Positions 26,560 through 38,264 of a stretch of DNA of 64,000 nucleotides are shown in pieces. Under the pieces are notes generated by a model. The model did not search any database, had not been told where the DNA came from, and saw only the letters and a list, made by a program, of their open reading frames with translations. The translations under genes were made by a program, and so were the position numbers. This DNA is from Diadema setosum (Eukaryota > Echinodermata > Echinoidea > Diadematoida > Diadematidae): the NCBI GenBank assembly GCA_033980235.1, contig CM067059.1, forward strand, positions 14,325,100 to 14,389,099, given 5' to 3'. Numbering within the stretch: the first letter of the stretch is position 1; each line of letters opens with the position of its first letter.

Positions 26560-26725
26560 TTGTCTGTATTGTGTAGGGGGGTCTACATTTTACAAGCACT
26601 GCTTCTCAGTAGTCCCCTCCACATTTGTGATTATTATAAAAAAGAGAATGCCATGACATTTTGTTTATATTGTATTCTGTATATAATAATGTTGAATAAA
26701 TTTCATTTCATTTCATTTCAAAATA
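26560..26725 (+). mobile_element. LINE-type 3' end with (TTTCA)n tail
   Basis: A stem-loop-like stretch (GGGGGGTCTAC near 26,576 to AGTCCCCTCC near 26,611) is followed by an AT-rich segment, GAATAAA at 26,694-26,700 and three to four TTTCA units. The same order (stem-loop, AT-rich stretch, AATAAA, pentamer tail) occurs at 63,425-63,629. Such short-unit tails are typical of LINE 3' ends. Only the 3' end is present. Confidence 0.5.
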
Positions 26726-26942
26726 ATGATAATAACAATAATAATAGTGGACTCTTATAAAGTGTTAATTCTTTCTAAGAAGACTCATGGTGCTATGGAA
26801 GCAGAAATGAATAAGATGTTACGACATAATGATTATCATGGAACATGGAACGTATTACGAGCAAGCAAACGGACTCACAAACAGATAGTTATATATATAT
26901 GCCTACGTAATATTATGAACACACAGTTGCCGATGTAAATCA

Positions 26943-27246
26943 AAAAGGTAAGTTCTAAGGTTCAATTTGAAAGCATCAATAAAAAGGATGGTTGTCGAAG
27001 AGATATTGGAAGATTGTTCCAAAGTTTTGGGCCCATGCATGAAAAAGCACCCCCCTCCCCTCCTTGTGTTTGATCCGAGGTGTCTGTAAAAAAAAATGTG
27101 AATTAGATGAGCGGATATTTCGTGATGGTTGGTGAAGATAAAGAGTATTTTGTGGATAGACAGGGGTAAATGTGAGCGATGTGTACGGTGAATAAAGAGA
27201 AGAATCTTAAAGATAATACTATTTTTCTTCCTACAGGTAGCCAGTA
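26943..27246 (-). pseudogene. Degenerate L2/CR1-like LINE reverse transcriptase C-terminus
   Basis: Minus-strand translation from 27,246 gives YWLPV, then, after about 50 degenerate codons and frameshifts, WNNLPISLRQPS (about 26,996-27,025), and in another frame IDAFKLNLRTYLF (about 26,943-26,983). These fit, in order, the 'LHWLPV', 'WNxLPxxLR' and 'FKxxLKTYLF' blocks at the end of L2/CR1-type reverse transcriptases. Multiple frame changes and a (C)n/(A)n expansion near 27,045-27,100 show it is dead. It lies opposite in direction to the LINE 3' end just to its left, so the two are separate insertions. Confidence 0.75.
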
Positions 27247-29529
27247 GTCTAAGAATATGATATCATAAACATTTGTCGAATATCTGTGTCATAATACATT
27301 ATAATCATGAATCGTTTTATCTTCACACGTCTGATGTTGTATTTCCTGTATTCTCTCTGCACCTCACAATGTTGTTATCCCCTTCTCGCGTCATATCCAA
27401 CCTCGCTAATGGGAGACTGCATAATTCAAAGGGAGTAGGCTTCTTTTTTTTTTCCTTACCTGATTGGGGTCACGCATAAAAATGGTTATTCATGGCATGA
27501 TGATATTTTTATTCTCTCTTCATTCATCCTTGTACTGATCTATACCCTTTAGATAAGACTAATTTTGCGACGATGGACATTGGCACAACAATAATGGCTG
27601 AAAAGAGAGAGAGAGAGTGTGTGTAGGAGAGAAAGTAGAGAAAGGGGGGTGGGAGGAAGGGTAATTTGTAGCAATATTCTCCTGTGACACTATCCTCCGT
27701 AAATCAAAGGAAATGAAATACACACAAGGGAAAGTAATTTTGTCTTTCAATTCATTGACCAACTGAAGTCCAATTGTGCATTCCAAATTACATTTTGTTG
27801 CGAACAGCAGTAAGTATGGAGCCAATAACCTATTTTGTGTCAATATATCGACATACGTTATGTCTGATTAAGGAAAGATATTCATAATATATGGGGCTTT
27901 TATTACCTCATGTTATAATTAGAAATCATTGTGCCAGAAGAAACAAATTCATTTGATTTCAAATGACCATCGGGATGAGATAAGCCATAGACAAGTTTCT
28001 TTTAAGAAAATAGAAATTCGGATATCAAACATAAAATATCTTGACAACGGAAGAATTTTCCACGCAACCATATAGCTTGCCAGAGCCTTGCCATACGTAG
28101 CAACAACTAATGCATGCAATGCTTGTTCTAAATATTGAAATGCATTGACTCGTAATTATGCACAGGTGAGGAGAATTTGAGCACACGAGTATAAACTTGC
28201 CTTATACATTGATATTGTTTTTCTTGATTTCGAAAGGACGTCAAAGGTCGTATCTCTCTTGAGTATATGCATTCTCAAAAGTCCATGAATTCCACAGCTC
28301 TGTCCTCTCTCTAAAACAGGCTGCATCAGTGGTTTGATGATGAGAAGTGATAACGTAATTCATTTTTCCTTCAACCTCTTATATTGATACAGTATACCAA
28401 AATAGTCCATGAGGCGCCTTTACGTGAAGACGTTTCATTTTCCAATGCAACTACTTCTGCCATTAGAAGGTCATCATGTCCCCAATGAATTTATAATTTT
28501 TTCCTACGATTAGTTTCAGGTCTACTGTAGATCAAACCAAAAGATTTATGTATGAGACTATTTTTCCAGTCTAGACTAAAATTTACTCAAACCTACAGCT
28601 CGTTCCAATATTCATGTATTTTTACTTCTGCATTTTTGTTAAGATATGTTACAGTGGTAATATTCTTTTCTGCAATGTATTCATATTCACCTGTGACTTC
28701 AATATGTGGATGTTTTGTATGACAGCTCAACGTGTTCTATTTAATTTGGAGGTATTTATATGTCATTGCAATGTATTTCAGCATTCGGGCTACGATTTTG
28801 CAAGTTTTCATCAAATTAACCATTCTAATAATAGATACAATCCCATGGTGATATGCTGTGTTAGTGATCGGGACGACATACGAATAAAAGCCTCAAAATC
28901 ACTGTTATATGGCAACAGGTGCAATATCTTTTTTTTTCCTTTTCAAAAATAAGAAGAATATGACGCTCATATTCATTGATAACTTCTGAGAATCATTTTG
29001 TTAAAGGTCTATAACTGATATTAATATTCTTATTATTTCATTCATATCACCACGATTATTATCATAATCACCATCGTCATCACAGTAAATGATAACTCGC
29101 AAATTATCTTTACTACCAATATAATCATCATCATCATCATGAGGTGTTTTTTTTTTAAGCAAGAGGAGATGATAATTGTGAGATACATGAATGACATTAA
29201 TGAAAATTTATCAGAATACAGTAATTTCAAAAGGCAAGAAGACGGTGGGTGTTTGAGAAAAGGTCGATTCCCTAGAGCCAAAAGTTTTGTCGTGGAAGAT
29301 AAAGGTCGTTACAAGTACAATCATGCACAAATCATATTGCTGTCGTGCAAAATGACCTTGCGAAGGAAAACAGCAACAACAAGCGCGACTTGGAGCGTAA
29401 TTATGTCCATTACGTGGGCAGAAATGAATGTGTTTCAAGGAGAAACCGACGCCATTAGCATGCAGTTTAATGAAAGAAGAGCTGCGAGCGACATGCTCTT
29501 TTATCCATCAGTCCTCGTAACCGATATGA
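27247..29529. other. Intergenic or intronic DNA, no gene recognised
   Basis: Mostly AT-rich single-copy-looking sequence. A GA-rich tract lies at about 27,600-27,660 and an ATC/ATT-rich stretch at 29,045-29,140. About 29,250-29,520 is less AT-rich and forms part of a 162-codon open frame (29,139-29,627, +). That frame has no domain I recognise, starts in a T run and ends inside a SINE-like segment, so I do not call it a gene. Confidence 0.45.
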
Positions 29530-29660
29530 CTCAGTCAGTGGTGCTGTTGCATGTTTTAAAATCAATAGGTCATGGGTTCGAGGCCCCCAGTGAGGCCAAT
29601 GTGCCATTGTTGTCAATGCCAATGTAGTATTTTATCATGTCTCCTTGTCTGGCAAGAAAG
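29530..29660 (+). mobile_element. tRNA-like SINE head
   Basis: 'CTCAGTCAGTGGTGCTGTTG' (from 29,530) resembles a tRNA D-arm/A-box region. About 45 bases on, GGGTTCGAGGCCC (29,574-29,586) is a good B-box/T-arm match. The spacing fits a pol III internal promoter. The stems do not fold into a convincing functional tRNA, and the 3' flank is not tRNA acceptor sequence, so a tRNA-derived SINE relic is the better call. Confidence 0.5.
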
Positions 29661-29784
29661 TTCATGATTTCTGGATATGACTGAAGCATGGAGAGGTCCC
29701 AAGTCTGAAGGATTCACAATAAACCCTCCAAGATCTCACACAACTTTTCCACGAAAAGACGCCACGTACAGTGTTCTTTTTATT

Positions 29785-29927
29785 TATTTGTTTGATTTAT
29801 CTATCTATCTATTTATCTATCTATTTATCTATCTATATATCTATCTATCTGCCTATGTGTGTATCATCTATCTATCTCTTTATATATCTATCCATCTATC
29901 TATCTGTGTAATATAATCTATTTATCC

Positions 29928-29983
<56 letters not shown>

Positions 29984-30073
29984 CAATCTATCTATCTACA
30001 TATCTGTATATCTCTGTATATCTATCGATCCTTCTATCTATGTATGTATTTATTTATTTATTTATTTATTTAT

Positions 30074-30132
<59 letters not shown>

Positions 30133-30149
30133 CCTATCTATCTATATAG
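29785..30149. repeat. Long (TCTA)n / (TTTA)n tetranucleotide array
   Basis: About 360 bases of TCTA units with TTTA and TGTA variants, including two pure blocks (about 29,926-29,981 and 30,073-30,130). On the minus strand it is a GATA array. The Tyr/Leu/Ile/Ser open frames are repeat translations. Confidence 0.97.
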
Positions 30150-31139
30150 GATGACTGACATCAACGACTTGCAGGTAACTGGTATAGCATAAATCATCAA
30201 ACGATTACCATCCACTCAGCTCATTCTGCTTTACGAACGCATGACTCGTCCCTGTGTCAAAATGAAAAAAAAATATGAATTTTTGATGTGTATATCGCCA
30301 ACCGAAATAATGAGCAGATCAAAATCTCGTTGAGAAATGAGCCAAACAAACTCATTACACATTAAAGGGACATTTCAGACGATTTATATAATTTGACAAC
30401 ATGTAGTACAAAGTGGTGCAATGTATACAGTCTTGTGGAATTTTTTGTTGTCCTTGAGCGGATAAGCCAATACTCTAAAAACTCAAAACATTGTACTGAA
30501 CAAGGGTGATGACATAGGAGGATCACATATTCCAGTCATGTAGTAATGTAAATCCAATACAGTACCACTTGCTCAACAAGTTCACCTACGTGTAATATCT
30601 ATGCATGTATGCTTTCTTCTTTTGTTCTGCTTCCTTGAGCACCCAATCATGCCGTTATGTAAAGCTGCTACAGGCATCATCTTTGTTCGTGGTGATTCGT
30701 TATAAACTTTGAAAACCTTCTTATTCCTCATCCCAAACACCATAAATTCTGAAACAGTGTACCCAGTTCAATCAATCTATAGTTGTTCAATGGCAAAAGT
30801 TTGAAAACCACTCGAATATTCACTGGTAACATAGAGCCTCTTTGCTCTGGAAAATAATGTATAGTTGTCATAATTTTGTTTCATACACAGTTTATCGTCC
30901 TCGATATTGATAATACATCATCACTGCACATTATAGGGATGAAACAAGACTACCAAACTTTCCTATACTAAAACGTATCCACTACGTTATGAAACACACG
31001 TTTATATCGTACATGATGCCCCTAACTTCCAAAACGTCTTTCATTTTGGTTTGAAATCTACTTACATGCAATAATCACTATATTTAGCAAATATCATGCA
31101 CCTTGGCATTACAACATATTGTGTGATTATACATAATTA
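30150..31139. other. Intergenic or intronic DNA, no gene recognised
   Basis: AT-rich single-copy-looking DNA with no ORF above background and no repeats of note. Confidence 0.5.
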
Positions 31140-31290
31140 GGCCTATATTATTTTGATATATTCCGAATATGTATATTGCTTTATATACCATGTATATTGC
31201 TTTATATACCATGGTATGTATATCTTGTACGTCCATATTCTTTGTGGAGAAGGAAAATGAATAAATGAGATGAAATGAAATATATATAGA
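31140..31290 (+). mobile_element. Possible LINE-type 3' end with (GAAAT)n tail
   Basis: AATGAATAAATGAGATGAAATGAAAT at the end (about 31,256-31,281) resembles the (AAATG)n-tailed 3' end at 57,066-57,099. Inside it a perfect 21-bp tandem duplication starts GTATATTGCTTTATA (31,171-31,191 and 31,192-31,212). Confidence 0.4.
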
Positions 31291-32703
31291 AGTGACACTG
31301 TCATTTTCTTAACCTACATGACTGTGCTCAGTTTACAAGAAAACTACTACACTTCATGACGTCGTTATGGACAGCAAAATATAGAAAATACAAAGAAAAT
31401 TAAACATACTGACACTTTGCTAGCATAATGAAAGAGCGCTAGACTTCAGTCTTTCAGAAAGCAGGGCAGTAACATTTCCATGAACAATGTCAGTAGCAGG
31501 TCGATGGAATGTGTACTTTTCATAAAAAAATGAATGTTTTGGAATTCTCCCTATATTTTCTTTTATACAGGCGTCCAAAATGACGTCATGAATTGTAGTA
31601 GATTTTTTTTTTTATCCAGAGAAGGCTGCACCAAAACTTTAAAAAAAAAAAATCATAACTTTTGAATCGATTGTCCAATTTTTCTCAAGTTTTCACTGAT
31701 GTGCTCTCCTAATATTGCTGCTTTCATTCAGTCAACATCGACATTTCGGCTTTCGTTTCCATTAAATGGAAACGTGAACGTGAGCTACGGAAATGGAGGT
31801 ATTTCACACTGAAAAAAGGGCAACTGTTCACTAATGTCAGAGCACGTCAACTCTAACGTTCAGCCTTCATTGACACTCTGCTCGAAGAAATTCTAGTATT
31901 AGGAGAGGCCAAAACGGGGCGCTGGGCATATTTTTGTCCGAGGATAATTGGGCGTCTTGTTAGAGTTCGTTCATCCCGATGGCTGGGGTTCACTGCTCTC
32001 TCTGATGTGCCCAACACGGGCTGGTATGTGGTACGCGGCAGGTGGTGTTTCCGCAATGTGCCTGCCTGCTCGGTGAAGCCGGCGGGCGAGAACCCCGCTC
32101 CCTGTCCTCCCTCTCTTTTGCTCTTCATCGCTCCCTCTCTCTAACTAACTCTCTCCGTCAACATGGTTCTCTGGTTGGCTTGTTCTCTTCTCTTGTTAGG
32201 CGTTATTTTGTTTGTACATAGCCTGTGTCATTGACCCCCTCATACGTGGCGATCGTGGTCTGGTCATGCTTCCGCATGAGTGCTTGTTTATGACGTCTGA
32301 AGACCAACCAATCACTCTCTGTGTGCGCAGAAAAGTATGTCGGGTGATAGGTGGACCCACATGGGTCCGTCAACAATATTAGGGATGATGGAGTGTACAG
32401 GTTTTGCAATATCCGTAGGGGGAGAAAAGGGGGTACTTTAATTGAGATCTTAAAAGATCATAAGGCGCATTGCATTTAAAGGCAACACCTGCCCGCAGGG
32501 TTCTACGGAACGTCTCAAAAGTGCCGATAAAATGTAGTCAGCATTCCACATTAAAAAAAAAGATATACAAAGTGATTGCAGCCGCGTTGCCTGCACAACT
32601 TTCTCGCGCCTTAACCAAAAAGTAACCAACGACAACAACAATACGCGGCCTTCAACTTGTAAGAGAATGTGATAGCAAGGAAACGATTTATCATACATAC
32701 ATA

Positions 32704-32738
<35 letters not shown>

Positions 32739-33013
32739 ACAGACAGACAGAAAAACACAAAGAGAGATGAATACATAGTTAGATGGATAGAGAGGTAGTA
32801 GAGTGACCCGAGCCCCAAAGTGCAACTATATATACTTGACTTCGTATGTGAAGCCTAGTGCAATGGGGATGCTAAGCATGGGAATATCTGCCCTATTGAT
32901 GAGTGGTGCAAAGAAGAATGTTTTGCTCGTCTGATTCTTGTTGTGCTTGTTTGTGTAGTTTTCATGGCTTCTAGGGGAGTCGCTTATTACTTGAAAATGT
33001 AAATACAATATAC

Positions 33014-33015
<2 letters not shown>
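31291..33015. other. Intergenic or intronic DNA with a CpG-bearing block
   Basis: No gene recognised. About 31,850-32,120 is GC-richer, with CGGCGGGCGAG near 32,080 and a 91-codon minus-strand open frame without a known domain. A (GA)n tract at 32,706-32,735 forms part of a longer purine-rich stretch to 32,800. Confidence 0.45.
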
Positions 33016-33063
<48 letters not shown>

Positions 33064-33173
33064 CACACACATATATACATATACAGAGGCACACACAGAC
33101 ACACAGACACACACACAGACACACACACAGACACACACACATATATATATATATTATATATATATATATATAT
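33016..33173. repeat. Compound (TA)n-(CA)n-(TA)n microsatellite
   Basis: TA tract to 33,059, then ACACACAGAC-type units to about 33,141, then TA units again. Confidence 0.95.
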
Positions 33174-33283
33174 TCCAAATCATGTTTGCCTTAATTGCTT
33201 CGTTCAAAAGTTACGCCACTTTGATTAAGGGGGAATTTCTTCGTTGCTGTGTGTATATAAAATTACATTTCGAAAACTTGAAA

Positions 33284-33555
33284 AAAATGGGACTAATGTT
33301 CTAAAGAATGTTGACGTAACAAAAATATGGGACTATGAATGTTCTAATGAATGTTGATATAACAAAATGGGACTAACGTTCTAATGAATGTTGAGGTATT
33401 AACACAATGGGACTAATGTTCTAAAGAATGTTGACATAACATAATGGGACTAATGTTCTAAAGAATGTTGACGTAACAAAATGGGACTAATGTTTAATGT
33501 TTGTTGACGCATTAACAAAATGGGACGTGTGTTCTAAAGCATGGTGATGTAACAG
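33284..33555. repeat. Seven-unit minisatellite (about 37-42 bp period)
   Basis: Seven tandem, imperfect copies of a unit beginning AAAATGGGACTAATGTTC and continuing TAAAGAATGTTGACGTAAC. Units 1, 4 and 5 are closest to each other, while units 2, 3, 6 and 7 carry small indels and substitutions (for example TTTAATG for TTCTAAAG in unit 6). The graded divergence suggests stepwise duplication. The 5' flank is T/A-rich; the 3' flank is unique. Confidence 0.9.
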
Positions 33556-34029
33556 AGGGGTCAGTTTATAATCTGTCGGGAATCAGAGCGAAAAGACTTA
33601 AAAGATTATAACTATACAGTTAAGTACGTTTACCTTTTGAGAGCATGAAGGTGTAATTTAGTCATCATCCTTAAGCATAACGTACAAGAAACATTTGCAT
33701 AACAATAATTATATTAGTAAATATATAAATTTACTTTATATGATACTAATTTGTTTATTCACAAACGCACGCATACATGCACTCATACAACAGACACACA
33801 CACACACACACACACTCAAATCCTGCATGATACACTTTACGCATGATCATTCCCCCAGTTTGGCCCCATTGTTTAAAATGTGTATCAATACGAAGAAAGA
33901 AGTCTAGTATTGTCATTGTGGATTTTGAACATCAAATTAACGTAGATACAGTAATTATTCTTCGAAGGAGAAGTAGTAATATGGTATGGGGGGGGGGGGG
34001 AGCAAAATATCACGTGACTTCCCCATGTC
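33556..34029. other. Intergenic DNA, no gene recognised
   Basis: AT-rich sequence with a (CA)n tract at about 33,793-33,814 and a G run at 33,989-34,000. Confidence 0.5.
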
Positions 34030-34660
34030 ACGTACTTCCCGAACTCGAATGACGCCGCAACGAGGTGATTTGCAGGGGAAAAAAGCTCAGAATATTTTGT
34101 AACAACTTCGGCAGCGGGTCGGCTTGGCTAGCAGCAGGAGCACATGATGATGAGCTGAGTTGTGTGGATAGCACGACCGTACCCATTATCGGCTGCTCCA
34201 CCAAGGTTGTCTGTTGTACCTTACCAGGGTAGTCGCAGTTCGGCTAACCGCTACCCTGAGTGGCGCCAGTTCGGCACACGTGTGTGTGTGTGGTATTTAC
34301 AGTACTGTGTGTTTATCCACTCGTGTCCTTAGCGCGCGAAGCACCGATCACGGCCCCTCACTAGTGCCGCGCGTTTTCGATCGCATTACTCCATTTTTTC
34401 CCTAATCTTCTCCAATCTATTATTTGTGACCTAATAGCATTTTCATCTGTCGATAAAGGAGAAGGCCTTCGATCAGGCTTTGCCTGGAGAGCTGTGATCG
34501 TGTGCGAGAGGATTTTTGCCGCGTGAACTAGTTCAAATCTCCGTCTTTCTCTACTCTTATCATTCTTTACCCCTTTTTCTCGTATACGCTCTCTCTCTCT
34601 AACCGCGTTAAGGAGCGAAATCGAACGATGTCTTCTGAAGATATGAAAGCACTGCTGTAC
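34030..34660. other. CpG-rich block, candidate promoter, enhancer or first exon
   Basis: The longest GC-richer, CpG-bearing stretch outside the Helitron array. It holds an inverted pair GGGTAG (34,229) / CTACCC (34,252) around CGCAGTTCGGCTAACCG, a CACGTG E-box (34,277) and GCGCGCGAAG / GCCGCGCG words (34,332-34,372). No open frame above 63 codons has recognisable content. Interpretation is open; composition and lack of repeats are the only evidence. Confidence 0.3.
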
Positions 34661-35124
34661 GCTTATTGCGCGTAAAGAAAGCCGATTTATGCCCAGACCT
34701 GGGGCGATTATTGAATTTGAGTCAGGGGGAAAACCATGGGAAAGAGACAGGGAGATGTATGACCATCCTAATTCAAGCTGTACGGAGTACTACTGGCAAG
34801 AAAAAGAAGAAGAAGAAGAAACAAGAAAAAAGATGATCCCCTGCGGTCTCGTGTTGTGTTCTTCTAATTTTCTCTTTTTGTACAGCTGTTCGGAAGTAGA
34901 ATACAAAGTCATCAATGCGCTTCTGTATAATCGAAACCGTTAGTCTGTACGATATTCATGTCAACATCCATTCGTCACATTATATCGTGCTTACTGATAT
35001 GGGGGGGGGGGGGAGGAGGAGGGTCATCATAAAGAATTGTTGGGGTGTTTTTTCCATCCATGATTAGTTCAATTCAAGTGCATGCTGCAGTTTTCTTGAT
35101 TGGTACTGTAGCAGTGGGTGATAT

Positions 35125-35330
35125 CTCTCTAAAGAGTTTTTAATTGATTGATTGATTAGGGCCAACTTAGGCCATTTATTCGGTAAAATAAAACACAAGG
35201 AACATATAACAGTTGCGTTTACAATGAGAGCCAGGCAGCCTTGAAACATCTTGTGCTTGTATTAGGTTGCTTACACATGGAAATACTATATACTTTACAA
35301 TGGCAACATAATATTACAAATAATTCTGTG
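35125..35330 (-). mobile_element. Possible minus-strand LINE 3' end with (ATCA)n tail
   Basis: On the plus strand, TTGATTGATTGATTAGGGCC at 35,142-35,161 is followed by GGCCATTTATTCGG. Read on the minus strand this is GAATAAATGGCC, a short spacer and then ATCAATCAATCAA, a typical LINE-like terminal order. No coding remnant is recognised to its right. Confidence 0.4.
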
Positions 35331-37500
35331 TGAAGTCAAGTAGATTAACACGACAACATCACATTAATACATAATTACATACACTCTCTCACAACACACA
35401 CACACGTGCAGTATACATAAGGATAGAAGACAACGATAGAGGAAGAACATTGTCTACTTATTCATGGTTAACTGTTCAAAAAAATAAACGCTTCAGTAAG
35501 AACTTAAATCTAGAAAGAGTTGTGCTGCATTTCAAAGCAGTACTTATTGAATTCCATTCCAGGTGATTACTTAATTGCTTTCATGAAAGTATTTTTTAAA
35601 TGTAATCCTGCGTGCATCGGCAGCTATTACCTTGGCTGTATAAACCTAAATCTTAGGTGACGGGCTATCATAGTGACTAACAGCCATGCTTCTCGACCGG
35701 TGGACCACGAAGCTCTATATAGGTGGGCCGCGATGTCGGTCAAAAATTAACATTAAAAAAATCATTTCCTTTAACTATGGGTCTCCAACAACAAAAAAGT
35801 AGAAGCCAAGGTGGACAGCTTTCCTGGTCGTGTGACCATGACATTTCTACCTCATTTAAGGCAAATTATCTCATTTGGCAAATCACGTGTCCTTGGTGTA
35901 TCTTGAGTGAGGTGACGAAGGACGCGAGTCGTTTCCCTCGGGAAATATATGCATGGGAGAACGTGTAGAAAACACAATAGTGAGGGTCACTCTGTGCATG
36001 AGTGGCGTAAAACTGTAACGTGACCTGCAGAACCATTTTTAGGCGCATGCAGGGGATATCATCAGGCTATAGTAGTTCTACTGATATTCGAAATCAACAA
36101 TCATATCTCTCTCAGTGCTAGTGCAATTTCACTAACACTTGCAATAACATGTTGCTTCTGTTTTACTCTTTCACAATTTGCTTTGTCTATCTCCCTCTCC
36201 GGTAATATCGCTCCTAAATTGTATTTTTTTCATTCTTTTTTTTTCAAATACTGTAAGTAGGCCTAACGATGATAACAGCTACTACGGCAACAACTTGAAT
36301 ACAACCTATTCGTTGCCTCCTGGACAATACCATAGTAACTGTGATTTCATTTATTTTGTTATAGTTCTAAATCAAATATATTGACTGCTTTGATGTATAT
36401 GATATATGATATATAATTATGATAAAAAAGACACACAAAAAATCAAAGGAAACCACGTACAGTTGAGCTCTTATGGCTACGTCACACCACGTCTACGCCC
36501 TGCATAATATAATTCGCACTCATAAGATGGACGATGGTATAGAGTTCCCCGTCCACTGCCGCCTTTGGTGACCCGTATTGCGGGCACTGCGCAAATCACA
36601 CAGTGGGTTGCAGAGTTGGTGAATATCTGCCACTTTATCTAATTGAGTCATTCAAACGTGAATAAACGCGAGGCGAGAGTTTAATGCGCGTGAAGTGATG
36701 GAGAAAGAGAGAAAGGGTGGGGAACGGAGAAATAGATGGAGGAAGAGGGAGGTGAGAGATGGATGATAGGTGTGTACATGTCTTCAGAATATTATTATGA
36801 TATATACATATCTCTCCATAATTGTATGTATGTGATACATATATTCTAATATGATATGTATCACGTGCATAAAACTCATGAAGAGATATGTAAACATTGT
36901 ATATAAACATATACACTTATCATTATTTCGGTGTACATTTACATTTCAAGTGTATCTGGGTACGCCCCATCAAGCAGCTCATCAGACTCCTTGGACACAA
37001 AAGAATCGGGTTAAAACAAAGTTAAGAATAATCTTCTTAAAAATGATATACCTTTATAGTTTGAACTATATATTTATGTATGTCATGACTGCTATCTTGC
37101 AATGTGCAGTAGAGTATGTCATTATTAGAAGCTGCTCAATATGATTGTCCTTTATTACTGTTATCATTTCATTTTTACATATCACTTCGTTTCATTTTAT
37201 TCTCATATTTCTCTATGACAAAATACACCAGATATAACAAAACAGAATGATGCATGATATCTAGCTTGGAAGCACGATAAAATTTTACAAACACAGAGAA
37301 CATGGCGTCAATCTATGATAATTCGCATCTAAGTAAAAATGCTAGAGAAATACAATGAAACCTACTTAAGAGCAAATGTAAGTATCTATATGTATATGTA
37401 TGTAGGCCTTTATGCATGTGCAAAAAAAACAAACCCAAAACTCACGCATACTCAAATACACCTTTGTATATGATAAATATACATATATATATATTATATA
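35331..37500. other. Intergenic or intronic DNA, no gene recognised
   Basis: AT-rich, with less AT-rich single-copy blocks at about 35,690-36,060 and 36,470-36,690. A GA-rich stretch lies at 36,695-36,770. No coding evidence. Confidence 0.45.
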
Positions 37501-37572
37501 TCAATTCAATTCAATTCAATTCAATTCAATCATAGTTTATTTCCAATCAACGAAAATCGAAACATAGTACAA
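37501..37572 (-). mobile_element. LINE-type 3' end with (TTGAA)n tail, minus strand
   Basis: Six TCAAT units (37,501-37,530) followed by TAGTTTATTTCC. On the minus strand this is GGAAATAAACTA followed by the pentamer tail. TAGTACAAAGTATA (37,566) is shared with the minus-strand end at 16,516. The body of the element is cut off by the following (TA)n tract. Confidence 0.5.
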
Positions 37573-37573
37573 A

Positions 37574-37616
<43 letters not shown>

Positions 37617-37627
37617 TACACACACAC

Positions 37628-37660
<33 letters not shown>
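37573..37660. repeat. (TA)n microsatellite
   Basis: TA-rich tract with one CACACACA interruption. It abuts the inverted-repeat element on its right. Confidence 0.9.
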
Positions 37661-37662
<2 letters not shown>

Positions 37663-38156
37663 AGTAACAAAGCTGCAACAAAGTTCATGCTGTATTCACC
37701 AACGGTTTATTTCTTCACACAAATTTTCGGGCGTCTCGCCGCCCTTTCTCAAGTGTTGATACTGTCATTGAAACTACATCATAGTTTCAATGCATAAATG
37801 TGATTAACATTTAAAAAAATATTCGTCATTGTATCTTTTCAGAAGGAGGGGGATGTTGTGTTATGTGAGCGCACTACATTTATCACAAGTGTACGCATAT
37901 TCCATGTATTCTATATTTGAGTGATACGGTCAGAGCAGCAGTCATTACATGACGCTAGTTTGTGATAGTGGATTAAAGTTGTTCATTTTATCGTTAAACA
38001 ACTATGTCCTCTGTTCATCATTGAATCCGGTCCACTATTACAACATGGTAAAAAAAAAAAAAAAGAAAGAAAGGGCGGCGAGACGCCCGAAAATTTGTGT
38101 GAAGAAATAAACCGTTGGTGAATACAGCATGAACTTTGTTGCAGCTTTGTTACTTA
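37661..38156. mobile_element. 496-bp foldback element with perfect 89-bp inverted arms (Penelope-like or MITE)
   Basis: The left arm 37,661-37,749 and right arm 38,068-38,156 are exact reverse complements by direct reading, starting TAAGTAACAAAGCTGCAAC. Each arm contains the self-complementary GGGCGTCTCGCCGCCC and TTATTTCTTCACACAAA (on the other strand, GAAGAAATAAACC). The centre includes a small hairpin, ATTGAAACTA-CATCA-TAGTTTCAAT (37,767-37,791), and ends in an A run at 38,049. There is no coding capacity. The left flank is a (TA)n tract and no clear target duplication beyond TA is visible. A hairpin of the GGGCG...CGCCC type followed by CGAAA and AATAAA is a pattern I associate with Penelope-like termini, whose copies often carry inverted end fragments. 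A Tc1/mariner-like MITE (TA target) is the alternative. Confidence 0.7.
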
Positions 38157-38192
38157 TCTTTTTATCTTGCCAACACGTGGACTACCTTATCA

Positions 38193-38198
<6 letters not shown>

Positions 38199-38223
<25 letters not shown>

Positions 38224-38232
38224 CGCACACAC

Positions 38233-38263
<31 letters not shown>

Positions 38264-38264
38264 T
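38199..38264. repeat. (TA)n-(CA)n microsatellite
   Basis: TA tract to 38,222 followed by CA-rich units to 38,264. Confidence 0.9.

Noticed and set aside
29530..29590. Functional tRNA gene
   Set aside because: A good B box and D-arm-like start, but acceptor and anticodon stems do not pair and no 3' terminator is placed correctly.
29139..29627. 162-codon plus-strand open frame as a gene
   Set aside because: Starts in a T run, no recognisable domain, and ends within a tRNA-like SINE segment.
33284..33555. CRISPR-like array
   Set aside because: Unit sequence is continuous and diverges gradually, with no unique spacers between constant repeats. The DNA is eukaryotic.
37661..38156. Hammerhead ribozyme in the inverted-repeat element
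   Set aside because: Some Penelope-like ends carry one, but I could not find the CTGATGA and GAAA core in the required order.
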